A model generated the notes under the pieces. That model worked only from the letters and a program-made list of their open reading frames with translations, was not told where the DNA came from and made no database searches. Of a stretch of DNA of 64,000 nucleotides, positions 46,844 to 55,561 are shown piece by piece (position 1 is the stretch's first letter; every line of letters begins with the position of its first letter). The DNA comes from Amycolatopsis alkalitolerans. Lineage in GTDB: Bacteria > Actinomycetota > Actinomycetes > Mycobacteriales > Pseudonocardiaceae. The DNA is taken from NCBI RefSeq assembly GCF_006152065.1, contig NZ_VDFW01000027.1, forward strand, positions 1 to 64,000. The letters run 5' to 3'. The position numbers and the translations under genes were made by a program.

Positions 46844-47662
46844 GTGAGCGCAGCGGCAGGGCGCACGACCTCTCGACGACGCGAGGCGGCCGGCGGCATC
46901 CCCGCGCGGAGCGTCGATGGCGAGCGGCTGCTCGCGGTCTTCGCGAGCCTGGTGGAGCCCATCGGCCGGTCGTTGCCACCGAACAGCGAAGTCGTGCTCC
47001 ATGACCTGAGCATGTTGCCCAACTCGATCGTCGCCGTGCACGGCGACGTGACGGGCCGCAGCGTCGGCGATCCCGCGACGGACCTGTTGCTGGAACACCT
47101 CATGCGCGGCGCGGAAGGCCATCTGGTCGACTACGAGACGAAGCTGCCGGACGGCAGGCGACTGCGCTCCTCGACGATGATCATCAAGGATGTGGCTGGC
47201 ACCCCGGCCGCCGCGCTGTGCATCAACACAGACGTCTCGGCCTGGGAAACGGTACGGCGCATCGCGGAGTCCATGGCCGGTGAGACGACATCGGCCCCCG
47301 GCGCCGAGGCGTCCACATCGGACGCCCCACGCGTGGCTTCCCCGCGGTACCAGGGGCCGAAGGCGAGCACTGAGGCGTTCGTGCACGACGTGGACGAGCT
47401 CGCCGCGATCCTGATCGAACGGACGATCGCCGAGGTCGGGCTGCCCGTCGAACTGATGCGCAAGGAACACAAGATGCGGGTGGTGGAGCAGCTGCGCGAA
47501 CGCGGCATGTTCCTGCTCAAGGACGCCGTCGAGATGGTCGCGACGGCATTGTCGGTCACCCGGTTCACGATCTACAACTACCTCAACGAAATCGCCGGCC
47601 AGATTCCCGATTCCGCGGACCGGGGCGCTGCTGGGAAGCCGGCAAGACGGAAGGACGGCTGA
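46844..47662 (+). CDS. YheO/DauR-type PAS transcriptional regulator
   Basis: 272-aa regulator. N-terminal YheO-like PAS domain with NSEVVLHDLSMLPNSIVAVH and a DTKLP-like segment YETKLPDGRRLRSSTMII, then INTDVSAWETV. C-terminal helix-turn-helix (GMFLLKDAVEMVATALSVTR, FTIYNYLNEI). In Pseudomonas aeruginosa the family member DauR represses D-arginine catabolism; here the ligand is unknown. Divergent from the importer operon and directly followed (1 bp) by the PatB-type lyase, so it likely controls uptake and breakdown of one compound. GTG start with AGGAAGGA upstream. Confidence 0.88.
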   Translation: MSAAAGRTTSRRREAAGGIPARSVDGERLLAVFASLVEPIGRSLPPNSEVVLHDLSMLPNSIVAVHGDVTGRSVGDPATDLLLEHLMRGAEGHLVDYETKLPDGRRLRSSTMIIKDVAGTPAAALCINTDVSAWETVRRIAESMAGETTSAPGAEASTSDAPRVASPRYQGPKASTEAFVHDVDELAAILIERTIAEVGLPVELMRKEHKMRVVEQLRERGMFLLKDAVEMVATALSVTRFTIYNYLNEIAGQIPDSADRGAAGKPARRKDG

Positions 47663-47663
47663 G

Positions 47664-48863
47664 GTGAACCAAGCGGCGGCGTTCGACGCGCTGACCCCGG
47701 ACCTGCTCCGGGCCCGGGGCAGTCTCAAGTGGACGAGGTACGGCGAGGACTCGCTGGCCGCCTTCGTCGCGGAGATGGATTTCGGGACCGCACCGCCGAT
47801 CCTGCAGGCGCTGCACGCGGCCGTGGACACCATGAACTTCGGGTACCTGCCCCCCGCTATGGCCGACGCGATGTCGCAGGCGTGCGCGGAATGGCAATCG
47901 CGCCGGTACGGCTGGCGAGTCCCGCCCGAGGACGTCCATCCGATCCCCGACGTGATCAAGGCGCTGGAAATCGCGATCGAGCACTTCTCCCGTCCGGGCA
48001 GCCCGGTCATCCTGACCACCCCGGCGTACATGCCGTTTCTGACCGTGCCCGGGCTGCTCGGCCGGGAGATCATCCAGGTGCCCATGGCGCTGGATGGGCA
48101 GCGTCACGTGTTCGACCTCGACGGGATCGACGCGGCCTACCGCGCCGGCGGCGACCTGCTCATCCTGTGCAACCCGTACAACCCGCTCGGCCGGGTGTTC
48201 ACCGCGGCGGAGCTGACGGCGCTGGCCGAGGTCGTCGACCGGCACGGTGGTCGCGTGTTCTCCGACGAGATCCACGCGCCGCTCACCTATCCCGGGCACA
48301 CCCACGTGCCGTACGCGTCCCTGTCGGAGACCACGGCCGCGCACACCGTGACCGCCACCTCCGCCTCGAAGGCGTGGAACCTGCCCGGGCTGAAATGCGC
48401 GCAACTGATCATCACCAGCGAGGCCGACGCGCGGACTCTCGCGGACGCCGGCCCGTTCGCCACACACGGCGCGAGCAACCTTGGCGTGGTGGCCAACACC
48501 GCCGCGTTCACCTCCGGCGGGCAATGGCTCGACGATGTGATCGGCTACCTCGACCAGAACCGGTACGCACTGGCCTCCTTGCTGGCCGAGCACCTACCCG
48601 GGGTGGGTTACCGGATTCCCGAAGGCACCTACCTCGCCTGGCTCGACTTGCGCGCCCTCGGTCTGGGCGACAATCCGGGCGAGATCCTTCACGAACGGGC
48701 CGGCATCGTACTCGTCGACGGGCCGGCCTGCGGTGAGCCGGGCCGCGGCTACGCCCGGTTGAACTTCGCCACCCCACGCCCCATCCTGGAGCGGCTAGTG
48801 ACCGGTATCGCCGAGGCAGCGCAACGATTCGGCGGCCAGATCGTCGAACCACAAGCTGGTTGA
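47664..48863 (+). CDS. PatB/MalY-type PLP C-S lyase (aminotransferase class I/II)
   Basis: 399-aa fold-type I PLP enzyme of the MalY/PatB subgroup, which mostly cleaves cystathionine-like C-S bonds. Marks: KWTRYGEDSLAAFVAEMDF at the start, NFGYLPPAMADAM (substrate-loop GY), CNPYNPLGRVF, SDEIHAPLTYPG, and the PLP lysine in SASKAWNLPGLKCA. GTG start 1 bp after the regulator stop. The group can also act as aminotransferases, so the C-S lyase call is by subgroup resemblance. Linked by operon to the YheO-type regulator. Confidence 0.87.
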   Translation: MNQAAAFDALTPDLLRARGSLKWTRYGEDSLAAFVAEMDFGTAPPILQALHAAVDTMNFGYLPPAMADAMSQACAEWQSRRYGWRVPPEDVHPIPDVIKALEIAIEHFSRPGSPVILTTPAYMPFLTVPGLLGREIIQVPMALDGQRHVFDLDGIDAAYRAGGDLLILCNPYNPLGRVFTAAELTALAEVVDRHGGRVFSDEIHAPLTYPGHTHVPYASLSETTAAHTVTATSASKAWNLPGLKCAQLIITSEADARTLADAGPFATHGASNLGVVANTAAFTSGGQWLDDVIGYLDQNRYALASLLAEHLPGVGYRIPEGTYLAWLDLRALGLGDNPGEILHERAGIVLVDGPACGEPGRGYARLNFATPRPILERLVTGIAEAAQRFGGQIVEPQAG

Positions 48864-48871
48864 CGCGGCAG

Positions 48872-48887
48872 CCACCGAAAACGGTGG
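48872..48887 (+). terminator. Short hairpin after the C-S lyase gene
   Basis: CCACCG-AAAA-CGGTGG, perfect 6-bp arms, 8 bp after the stop codon. Weak candidate terminator. Confidence 0.45.
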
Positions 48888-48962
48888 ACCTTCTGATGTC
48901 CTGTTTGAAACGCCCTGCTGCGCGAGCGTGGCGTACGCCGCACTCCCACCACGTAGCACGTT

Positions 48963-49394
48963 CTAGCCGAGGACACGGACGAGCAAAGCGGCGAGACGAT
49001 CGCGTTCGGTGGACGGCAAGGCGCGGAGCAGGTCAGCCTGAACGGCGGAGAGTGTTGCGTCCAGTTCCGTTAGCCGTCGTTTTCCTGATGGGGTCATGGT
49101 GATCAGGTTGCGGCGGCGGTCGCTGGGGTCCGGAGCGCGCGCGACGTGGCCTTGACTGGTCAGCTCACTGAGCATGGTGTGCATGTCGCTCTGGTCGATT
49201 CCGCACCGCTGGCCGATCCGTACCTGACTGTCGGGGCCGAACTCGTCAAGCGCGGCGAGTATCGCGAAGTGGTAGGCGCGCCCGCCGATAGCGGTCATCG
49301 CGTCGTTGATGAGCCGGTGCCCCCGCGCGGCCGCCTTGTTGATCAGCCAGCTCGGTTTGCTGCGCAGGCGGGTGGGCGTTTCCTCCAGCTCCAT
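48963..49394 (-). CDS. MarR-family regulator
   Basis: 143-aa winged-helix regulator. DNA-binding part: VRIGQRCGIDQSDMHTMLSE, then LTSQGHVARAPDPSDRRRNL with the wing arginine stretch DPSDRRR typical of MarR. ATG start. Divergent from the HbpS-like gene across a 93-bp spacer that holds three identical-arm palindromes (49415-49470), so it almost certainly binds there. MarR proteins often sense phenolics or oxidants; the ligand is unknown. Confidence 0.92.
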   Translation of the reverse strand: MELEETPTRLRSKPSWLINKAAARGHRLINDAMTAIGGRAYHFAILAALDEFGPDSQVRIGQRCGIDQSDMHTMLSELTSQGHVARAPDPSDRRRNLITMTPSGKRRLTELDATLSAVQADLLRALPSTERDRLAALLVRVLG

Positions 49395-49414
49395 GCACCC
49401 AGTCTAGCCAATCC

Positions 49415-49470
49415 CTTGGTCACACCAAGCTTGTGTTATTCTTGGTCACACCAAGCTTGGTGCGACCAAG
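49415..49470. promoter_or_regulatory. Three tandem MarR-type operators
   Basis: CTTGGT-CAC-ACCAAG at 49415-49429 and 49441-49455, and CTTGGT-GCG-ACCAAG at 49456-49470: three perfect 15-bp palindromes with the same 6-bp arms. A TGTTATTCT -10-like box lies between the first two. Confidence 0.85.
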
Positions 49471-49487
49471 AAAGAAGGAGTGGACAG

Positions 49488-49907
49488 ATGTCGCTGACTT
49501 TGGACGAAGCGCGAGCCGTCAGCGCACGCGTGTGTGCACACGCTGCCAGAATTGGCGCCCAGGTCACCGTCGCGATTGTTGACGATGGCGGGCACCTGCA
49601 GGTTCTTGATCGCATGGACGGCGCGTCTCCGCTGTCGGCGCGCGTCGCCCCAGTGAAGGCGTCCAGTGTCGCGCTGTTCCACCGCGACGGCCGGGAGTTG
49701 ATGAGTTTCCAGCAGGCGTGGCCCGCGCAGTTCGCGCAGATAGATCAGATAGCCGGAACGCCCATCATGGCGGGCGCGGGCTCGCGGCTGATACGGCGCG
49801 GCGATGCCGTTGCCGGTGCAATTGCAGTCAGTGGAGCCTCGCCCGACCAAGATGACGCGTGCGCCGAGGCCGGGCTCGGTTCACTTTCGCCCTCGGTGCC
49901 GGCATAG
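49488..49907 (+). CDS. GlcG/HbpS family protein
   Basis: 139-aa protein of the HbpS/GlcG (DUF336) family: SLTLDEARAVSARVCAHAAR then QVTVAIVDDGGHLQVLDRMD, ASPLSARVAPVKASSVALFH and PIMAGAGSRLIRRGDAVAGA followed by IAVSG. In Streptomyces, HbpS is a secreted haem-binding partner of the SenS/SenR system; this copy has no signal peptide, so it is a cytosolic relative. Ribosome site AAGAAGGAG. Controlled by the divergent MarR protein through the triple operator. The C-terminus shortly overlaps a possible gene remnant on the other strand. Confidence 0.88.
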   Translation: MSLTLDEARAVSARVCAHAARIGAQVTVAIVDDGGHLQVLDRMDGASPLSARVAPVKASSVALFHRDGRELMSFQQAWPAQFAQIDQIAGTPIMAGAGSRLIRRGDAVAGAIAVSGASPDQDDACAEAGLGSLSPSVPA

Positions 49908-49990
49908 CTTGGCACCAGCAGCCGGCCGAACGGCATGCCACGCCGGTAGTTGTGAATGCCCGCGGCGGGGTAGTCGATGTTGCGAGCCAT
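49886..49990 (-). pseudogene. Possible 5' fragment of a truncated gene
   Basis: Minus-strand reading MARNIDYPAAGIHNYRRGMP then FGRLLVPSYAG has strong coding-like third positions for about 35 codons, then turns into low-complexity sequence where it becomes antisense to the HbpS gene end. It starts only 8 nt from the tRNA 3' end. It looks like the start of a gene whose remainder was replaced. Family not recognised; could be chance. Confidence 0.35.
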
Positions 49991-49997
49991 TCACTTG

Positions 49998-50069
49998 TGG
50001 GCGCAGCAGGGTTCGAACCTGCGACCCCCTCCTTGTAAGGGAGGTGCTCTTCCGCTGAGCTATGCGCCC
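49998..50069 (-). tRNA. tRNA-Val (UAC)
   Basis: 72-nt cloverleaf readable by eye: acceptor GGGCGCA / TGCGCCC plus discriminator A; D stem GCTC/GAGC; anticodon stem CCTCC/GGAGG with loop CTTACAA, anticodon TAC; T arm GCAGG-TTCGAAC-CCTGC. CCA is not encoded. Its 3' end points toward the accessory MarR/HbpS and importer region, a usual orientation for island insertion. Confidence 0.95.
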
Positions 50070-50110
50070 CTCGTCCCGGCGGCGGCACGCGCCGCCGGGG
50101 CAAGCGAAAT

Positions 50111-50575
50111 TCAGCCGGCCAGTTCGGCCACGGCCTTCTTCCAGGCTTCCTGGTCGCGCGCTTCACCGGGCTGGTTGACCTCGGCGAACCGGACGACCCC
50201 GGCCTTGTCGATCAGGAACGTACCGCGGACGGCAAGCCCCGCGGCCTCGTTGAACACACCGTAGAGCTTCGCGACCTCGCCGTGCGGCCAGAAGTCCGAC
50301 AGCAGCGGGAACTGGTAACCCTGCTGCTCGGCCCAAGCCTTGAGCGAGAACGGTGTGTCGACCGACACACCGAGTACCTGCACGCCATTGCCGTCGTATT
50401 CGGCGAACTCGTCGCGCAGCTGGCACAGCTCACCGGTGCAGATCCCGCTGAACGCGAACGGGTAGAACACGAGCAGCACGGGCTTGTCGTTCTGGAACGA
50501 CGACAGGGTCACGGATTGCTTGTTGTAGTCGTTGAGCCTGAAATCCGGGGCCTTCGAACCGATCTCGACCGCCAT
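50111..50575 (-). CDS. Peroxiredoxin, AhpE/BCP type
   Basis: 154-aa thiol peroxidase reducing peroxides. Active-site segment FYPFAFSGICTGELCQLRDE: peroxidatic Cys about C46, and a second Cys five residues later (C51), the BCP-type resolving position. Mycobacterial AhpE, its positional counterpart next to DUF3052 and aceE (Rv2238c), has only the first cysteine, so this enzyme may resolve intramolecularly. ATG at 50575 with AGAGGTG upstream; a longer reading is basic and unlike the family. Confidence 0.9.
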   Translation of the reverse strand: MAVEIGSKAPDFRLNDYNKQSVTLSSFQNDKPVLLVFYPFAFSGICTGELCQLRDEFAEYDGNGVQVLGVSVDTPFSLKAWAEQQGYQFPLLSDFWPHGEVAKLYGVFNEAAGLAVRGTFLIDKAGVVRFAEVNQPGEARDQEAWKKAVAELAG

Positions 50576-50629
50576 CTGGGACACCTCTCGCGTCGCGCGT
50601 CGCCTGCCTGCGAGCTCCAACCTTACCGG

Positions 50630-51058
50630 TCAGCGCTTCGACTTCGACTTCGGTGAGACGAGTTTCGTACCCGCCCAGTTCGGCCCGACGCTGATGTTGG
50701 ACGTCTGCGCGAGCCCGACCGTCGGCACCGCCTCCGCGATATCGCTCGGCTCGACATGTCCGGGTTGTCCCGTCTTGGGCGTCAGCACCCAGATGACGCC
50801 GCTCTCGTCGAGGGGTGCGCGGGCGTCCATGATCGCGTCGACCAGGTCGCCGTCGTCCTGCCGCCACCACAGCAGCACGACGTCGATGACCTCGTCGGCG
50901 TCCTCGTCGAGGAGCTCGCCACCGATATGTTCTTCGATCGCCACGCGGAGGTCGTCATCGACGTCCTCGTCCCATCCGATCTCCTGAACCACCATGTCCG
51001 GCTTGATGCCAAGCCTCTCGGCGACGCTGTTGTAGTCAGCGTCTCCAGCGGCGACCAC
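50630..51058 (-). CDS. DUF3052 family protein
   Basis: 142-aa acidic protein of the actinobacterial DUF3052 family: DYNSVAERLGIKPDMVVQEI, GWDEDVDDDLRVAIEEHIGG, VDVVLLWWRQDDGDLVDAIM-like core, and a basic SPKSKSKR tail. Same neighbour order as Rv2239c in M. tuberculosis (between ahpE and aceE). GTG at 51058 chosen: GGAGG lies 9 nt upstream, while the GTG at 51067 would sit directly on it. Function unknown in the family. Confidence 0.85.
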   Translation of the reverse strand: MVAAGDADYNSVAERLGIKPDMVVQEIGWDEDVDDDLRVAIEEHIGGELLDEDADEVIDVVLLWWRQDDGDLVDAIMDARAPLDESGVIWVLTPKTGQPGHVEPSDIAEAVPTVGLAQTSNISVGPNWAGTKLVSPKSKSKR

Positions 51059-51086
51059 TGCTTTCACTCCTCCAACTACGACGGGC

Positions 51087-51103
51087 GACCGGACGATCCG
51101 GTC
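51087..51103. promoter_or_regulatory. Palindrome upstream of the DUF3052 gene
   Basis: GACCGGA-CGA-TCCGGTC, 7-bp perfect arms, 29 nt before the GTG at 51058. Either an operator or a 5'-UTR hairpin. Confidence 0.5.
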
Positions 51104-51346
51104 ACTCGGATACACGGGATGGGGTTAGCGAACACGCCCGCGGCCCGCGGCGCAACCGTCCACACCGGATCTGTGCCAACTCGTTCCCCGCCCCAGGGGC
51201 CGCTGACCTCGCCGGACGCCCCTTCCGCACCGCATTTCGCCGCGGTCGATCCGCGTGACCTAGGGTGGAGATGTCTCGCGCGCGCGTGCGCGTGCGGTAT
51301 TCGCGAATCCGGCCGCGGGACAGGCAAACGTTACCGCCGAGTAGCG

Positions 51347-51433
51347 ATGACGGAGGCCCGGAAAGAGACGACGATGGCAGCAGGGACGGCCGGCGGCGGC
51401 CGCGCCCTGACATGCGAAGTGACGACTGGCTAG
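51347..51433 (+). CDS. Possible 28-codon leader ORF before aceE
   Basis: ATG-started frame [18 protein letters not shown] followed by [10 protein letters not shown], ending TAG at 51431-51433, where the aceE AGGAG ribosome site begins. There is no ribosome site of its own, but GTAGCG lies just before the ATG. Its termination next to the aceE start could couple or attenuate aceE translation. Only position supports it. Confidence 0.3.
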   Translation: MTEARKETTMAAGTAGGGRALTCEVTTG

Positions 51434-51441
51434 GAGATCCC

Positions 51442-54252
51442 TTGGCCCCGCGAAACGACCAGGCCGCGCCCGGTGGCGCCCGCACCCCGCAGGCGCCGGC
51501 GCGCGTACGCGTCATCCGCGACGGATTGGCCGCCCACCTGCCCGACATCGACCCGGAGGAGACAGCCGAATGGCTGGATTCCTTCGACGAGGCACTCGCC
51601 CGTGGCGGGCAGCAGCGCGCCCGCTACCTGATGTTGCGGATCCTGGAACGTGCCCGTGAGCGCAACGTCGGCGTGCCGCCGCTGAGCGCGACGGACTACG
51701 TGAACACGATCCCCACCGAGAACGAGCCCTGGTTCCCCGGCGACGAGGAGATCGAGCGCCGCTACCGCGCGTACATCCGGTGGAACGCGGCGATCATGGT
51801 GCACCGGGCCCAGCGGCCGGGGGTCGGCGTCGGCGGTCACATCTCCACCTACGCGTCGTCGGCCGCTCTCTACGAGGTCGGCTTCAACCACTTCTTCCGC
51901 GGCAAGGACCACTCCGGCGGCGGTGACCAGGTCTTCTTCCAGGGCCACGCCTCCCCCGGCATGTATGCCCGCGCCTTCCTCGAGGGCCGCCTGTCCGAGC
52001 GGCAACTCGACGGGTTCCGCCAGGAGTACTCGCACGCGGGCGAGGGCGGCGGCCTGCCGTCGTACCCGCACCCGCGGCTGATGCGGGAGTTCTGGGAGTA
52101 CCCGACGGTGTCCATGGGCCTCGGCCCGATGAACGCCATCTACCAGGCCCGGTTCAACCGCTACCTGCGTGACCGCGGTCTCCGCGACACCGACGACCAG
52201 CACGTATGGGCGTTCCTCGGCGACGGCGAGATGGACGAGGCGGAGTCGCGCGGCCTGATCCACGTGGCCGCCGGGGAGGGCCTGGACAACCTGACCTTCG
52301 TCGTCAACTGCAACCTCCAGCGCCTCGACGGCCCGGTCCGCGGCAACGGGAAGATCATCCAGGAGCTCGAGGCCTACTTCCGGGGCGCGGGCTGGAACGT
52401 GATCAAGGTGATCTGGGGCCGCGAGTGGGACAAGCTGCTGTCCGCCGACCGCGACGGCGCCCTGGTCAACCTGATGAACGTCACCCCCGACGGCGACTAC
52501 CAGACCTACAAGGCCAACGACGGCGCGTATGTCCGCGAGCACTTCTTCGGCCGCGACCCGCGCACGAAGGACCTGGTCAAGGACCTGACCGACGCCGAGA
52601 TCTGGAACCTCAAGCGCGGCGGCCACGACTACCGCAAGGTGTACGCGGCGTACAAGGCGGCGATGGAGCACCACGGCCAGCCGACGGTGATCCTGGCGCA
52701 CACCATCAAGGGCTACGGCCTCGGCCCGGCGTTCGAGGGCCGCAACGCCACGCACCAGATGAAGAAGCTCACCCTCGACGACCTGAAGCTCTTCCGCGAC
52801 TCGCAACGCATCCCGATCAGCGACGAGGACCTGGAGCGCGACCCGAAGCTCCCGCCGTACTACCACCCCGGCAAGAACTCGCCGGAGATCGAGTACATGA
52901 TCGGCCGCCGGCGCGCGCTCGGCGGGTTCCTGCCGGAGCGGCGGGCGAACCGGGCGAAGGCGCTCGTGCTGCCGGGCGACAAGGTGTACGAGGCCGTCCG
53001 CAAGGGCTCGGGCAAGCAGGAGGTCGCCACCACGATGGCGTTCGTCCGGCTGGTCCGGGAACTGGCCAAGGACAAGGAGATCGGCTCGCGGCTCGTGCCG
53101 ATCATCCCGGACGAGGCGCGCACGTTCGGCCTCGACTCGATGTTCCCCACGGCAAAGATCTACAACCCGCACGGCCAGACCTACACCTCGGTGGACGCCA
53201 ACCTGATGCTGGCGTACAAGGAATCCGAGCACGGCCAGCTGCTGCACGAGGGCATCAACGAGGCCGGTTCGACGGCCTCGTTCACCGCGGTCGGCACGTC
53301 CTACGCGACGCACGGCGAGCCGATGATCCCGATCTACATCTTCTACTCGATGTTCGGGTTCCAGCGCACCGGCGACGGCCTGTACGCGGCCGCGGACCAG
53401 ATGGCGCGCGGGTTCGTGCTCGGCGCGACGGCCGGGCGCACCACGCTGACCGGTGAGGGGCTGCAGCACGCGGACGGGCATTCGCTGCTGCTGGCGCACG
53501 GGAACCCGGCGGTGGTCTCCTACGACCCGGCGTGGTCGTTCGAGATCGCGCATATCGTCAAGGCGGGCCTGCACCGGATGTACGGCGAAACGGGCCCGGA
53601 CGGAAACGGCGAGAACGTCTTCTACTACCTGACGATCTACAACGAGCCCTACCAGCAGCCGGCCGAGCCGGAGAACCTCGACGTGGACGGGCTGCTGCGC
53701 GGCCTGTACCGCTACGCCGAAGCGCCCGCCGGGGACGGTCTCCAGGCGCAGATCCTGGTCTCCGGCGTGACGATGCCGGACGCGCTCAAGGCGCAGCGGC
53801 TGCTCGCCGAAGAGTGGGGCGTGCGGGCCGCGGTGTGGTCGGCCACGTCGTGGTCGGAGCTGCGCCGGGAGGCCGTCGAGATCGACCGGGAGAACCTGCT
53901 GCACCCGGAGGCCGAGCCGCGCGTGCCGTACGTGACGCAGGCCCTCGAGGGCGCGCCGGGGCCGATCGTGGCGGTGTCGGACTGGATGCGCGCGGTACCG
54001 GACCTGATCCGCCCGTGGGTGCCGGCCGACATGATCACGCTCGGCACCGACGGGTTCGGTTTCTCCGACACCAGGCCGGCGGCGCGGCGCCACTTCCTGG
54101 TGGACGCCGAGTCGATCGTGGTCGCGACGCTGACCGGGCTCGCCCGCCAGGGCAAGCTCGACCAGTCGAAGGTCACCGACGCGACGCGCAGGTACCGGAT
54201 CGACGACGTGTCCGCCGCCGGGCCACAGCTGTCCGATTCGGGCAACGCATGA
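51442..54252 (+). CDS. aceE: Pyruvate dehydrogenase E1, homodimeric (AceE)
   Basis: 936-aa thiamine-diphosphate enzyme decarboxylating pyruvate and loading the E2 lipoyl group. Core blocks: [40 protein letters not shown], the ThDP/Mg motif [17 protein letters not shown] to [15 protein letters not shown], the transketolase-like centre, and [19 protein letters not shown] at 51442 chosen since AGGAG lies 5 nt upstream; the in-frame ATG at 51412 has no ribosome site. Stop overlaps the ATG of the lactate dehydrogenase-like gene (ATGA). Synteny with Rv2241. E2 partner is probably the gene at the left window end. Confidence 0.96.
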   Translation: MAPRNDQAAPGGARTPQAPARVRVIRDGLAAHLPDIDPEETAEWLDSFDEALARGGQQRARYLMLRILERARERNVGVPPLSATDYVNTIPTENEPWFPGDEEIERRYRAYIRWNAAIMVHRAQRPGVGVGGHISTYASSAALYEVGFNHFFRGKDHSGGGDQVFFQGHASPGMYARAFLEGRLSERQLDGFRQEYSHAGEGGGLPSYPHPRLMREFWEYPTVSMGLGPMNAIYQARFNRYLRDRGLRDTDDQHVWAFLGDGEMDEAESRGLIHVAAGEGLDNLTFVVNCNLQRLDGPVRGNGKIIQELEAYFRGAGWNVIKVIWGREWDKLLSADRDGALVNLMNVTPDGDYQTYKANDGAYVREHFFGRDPRTKDLVKDLTDAEIWNLKRGGHDYRKVYAAYKAAMEHHGQPTVILAHTIKGYGLGPAFEGRNATHQMKKLTLDDLKLFRDSQRIPISDEDLERDPKLPPYYHPGKNSPEIEYMIGRRRALGGFLPERRANRAKALVLPGDKVYEAVRKGSGKQEVATTMAFVRLVRELAKDKEIGSRLVPIIPDEARTFGLDSMFPTAKIYNPHGQTYTSVDANLMLAYKESEHGQLLHEGINEAGSTASFTAVGTSYATHGEPMIPIYIFYSMFGFQRTGDGLYAAADQMARGFVLGATAGRTTLTGEGLQHADGHSLLLAHGNPAVVSYDPAWSFEIAHIVKAGLHRMYGETGPDGNGENVFYYLTIYNEPYQQPAEPENLDVDGLLRGLYRYAEAPAGDGLQAQILVSGVTMPDALKAQRLLAEEWGVRAAVWSATSWSELRREAVEIDRENLLHPEAEPRVPYVTQALEGAPGPIVAVSDWMRAVPDLIRPWVPADMITLGTDGFGFSDTRPAARRHFLVDAESIVVATLTGLARQGKLDQSKVTDATRRYRIDDVSAAGPQLSDSGNA

Positions 54253-55460
54253 CGAAGAGGCAGGTGCCGCGGGTCTCGCAGCTACGCGAGATCCTGCGGC
54301 CGAAGCCGGTCGTGCTGAACCCGGCCGAACGCAGGCTCGGCAACGCGCACACGATCGCCGACCTGCGCACGATCGCCCGGCTGCGCACGCCGCGCGCGGT
54401 GTTCGACTACACCGACGGCGCCGCGGAACTCGAAGACAGCCTGCGCCGCGCGCGCCAGGCGTTCCGCCGGGTCGAGTTCCATCCCAACGTGCTGCGCGGG
54501 GTCGCGGACGTGGACACGAGCGTGACGGTGCTCGGGCAGCGCTCGGCGCTGCCGTTCGCGTTCGCGCCCACCGGGTTCACCCGGATGATGCACCATGAGG
54601 GCGAGCGCGCGGTCGCCCATGTGGCGCAACGCGAAGGCATCCCCATGGCGCTGTCGACGATGGGCACGACGTCGATCGAGGACGTCGCCGCGACCGCGCC
54701 CGACGCGCGGAAATGGTTCCAGCTCTACGTCTGGCGCGACCACGGCGCGGGCAAGGACCTGATGCGGCGGGCGCACGAAGCGGGTTACGACACGCTGCTG
54801 CTGACCGTGGACACGCCGGTGGGCGGGGCGCGGATGCGTGACGTGCGCAACGGCCTGACCATCCCGCCGACGCTCACCTTGCGCACTTTCCTCGACGGCG
54901 CAACGCATCCGGCGTGGTGGTTCAACCTGCTCACCACCGAACCGCTGCGGTTCGCCTCGCTCGAGTCGTGGAGCGGGACGGTCGCCGAGCTGATCAACAC
55001 CTTGTTCGACCCGGAGCTGAGCTTCGACGATCTGGACTGGGTGCGCGAAAGCTGGCCGGGAAAGCTTGTGGTGAAAGGGATCCAGAACGCCGACGACGCG
55101 CGCGACGTGGTGAAGCACGGTGCGGACGCGGTGGTGCTGTCCAACCACGGCGGCCGCCAGCTCGACCGCGCCCCGACGCCGCTGGAGCTGCTGGCCCCCA
55201 CGCTGGACGCGCTGAACGGGGACGCCGAGGTCTGGCTCGACACGGGCATCCTGTCGGGCGGTGACATCGTCGCGGCGCTGGCTCAGGGCGCGACGACCTG
55301 CCTCGTCGCGCGGGCCTACCTCTACGGCCTGATGGCCGGCGGCGAACGTGGCGTGCAGCGATGCGTGGACATCCTGCGCACGGAGATCGTGCGGACCATG
55401 CAGCTGCTGGGCGTGCGCACGATCGGCGCACTGCGGCCCACCCACGCCACCTTGCGCTGA
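54249..55460 (+). CDS. lldD: FMN-dependent alpha-hydroxy acid (L-lactate) dehydrogenase
   Basis: 403-aa FMN enzyme of the LldD/glycolate oxidase family, giving pyruvate from L-lactate. Motifs: [46 protein letters not shown] (catalytic Tyr region), [16 protein letters not shown] (FMN lysine), and the catalytic His plus Arg in [19 protein letters not shown]. The phosphate-binding loop reads [13 protein letters not shown] where relatives have DGGI/DSGI. Translationally coupled to aceE and followed by a lactate permease, so L-lactate is the likely substrate; mandelate or glycolate remain possible. Symbol by family and context. Confidence 0.87.
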   Translation: MTKRQVPRVSQLREILRPKPVVLNPAERRLGNAHTIADLRTIARLRTPRAVFDYTDGAAELEDSLRRARQAFRRVEFHPNVLRGVADVDTSVTVLGQRSALPFAFAPTGFTRMMHHEGERAVAHVAQREGIPMALSTMGTTSIEDVAATAPDARKWFQLYVWRDHGAGKDLMRRAHEAGYDTLLLTVDTPVGGARMRDVRNGLTIPPTLTLRTFLDGATHPAWWFNLLTTEPLRFASLESWSGTVAELINTLFDPELSFDDLDWVRESWPGKLVVKGIQNADDARDVVKHGADAVVLSNHGGRQLDRAPTPLELLAPTLDALNGDAEVWLDTGILSGGDIVAALAQGATTCLVARAYLYGLMAGGERGVQRCVDILRTEIVRTMQLLGVRTIGALRPTHATLR

Positions 55461-55520
55461 ACGACGCTGCGCCATTCAGAGCAGCAATCCCCCGCGGTAT
55501 CAATCAGTGGAACGCCACGC

Positions 55521-55550
55521 TTGACGTCCCCGGTACGGCCTCTTGATGAT
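55521..55550 (+). promoter_or_regulatory. Promoter of the lactate permease gene
   Basis: TTGACG, 18-bp spacer, GATGAT; located 50 nt before the permease ATG and just ahead of the palindromes at 55562-55590. Confidence 0.5.
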
Positions 55551-55561
55551 CTGCCACGCAC

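Larger units (their letters stand above)
51059..51441. promoter_or_regulatory. Divergent control region DUF3052 / aceE
   Basis: 383 bp. Contains a 17-bp palindrome at 51087-51103, a TAGGGT -10-like box at 51261-51266, a perfect ATTCGCGAAT palindrome at 51299-51308, and a small open reading frame 51347-51433 whose stop codon touches the aceE ribosome site. Confidence 0.55.

Noticed and set aside
51430-54093. Long open minus-strand reading opposite aceE
   Set aside because: Shadow of aceE codon bias; no start context or recognisable domain.
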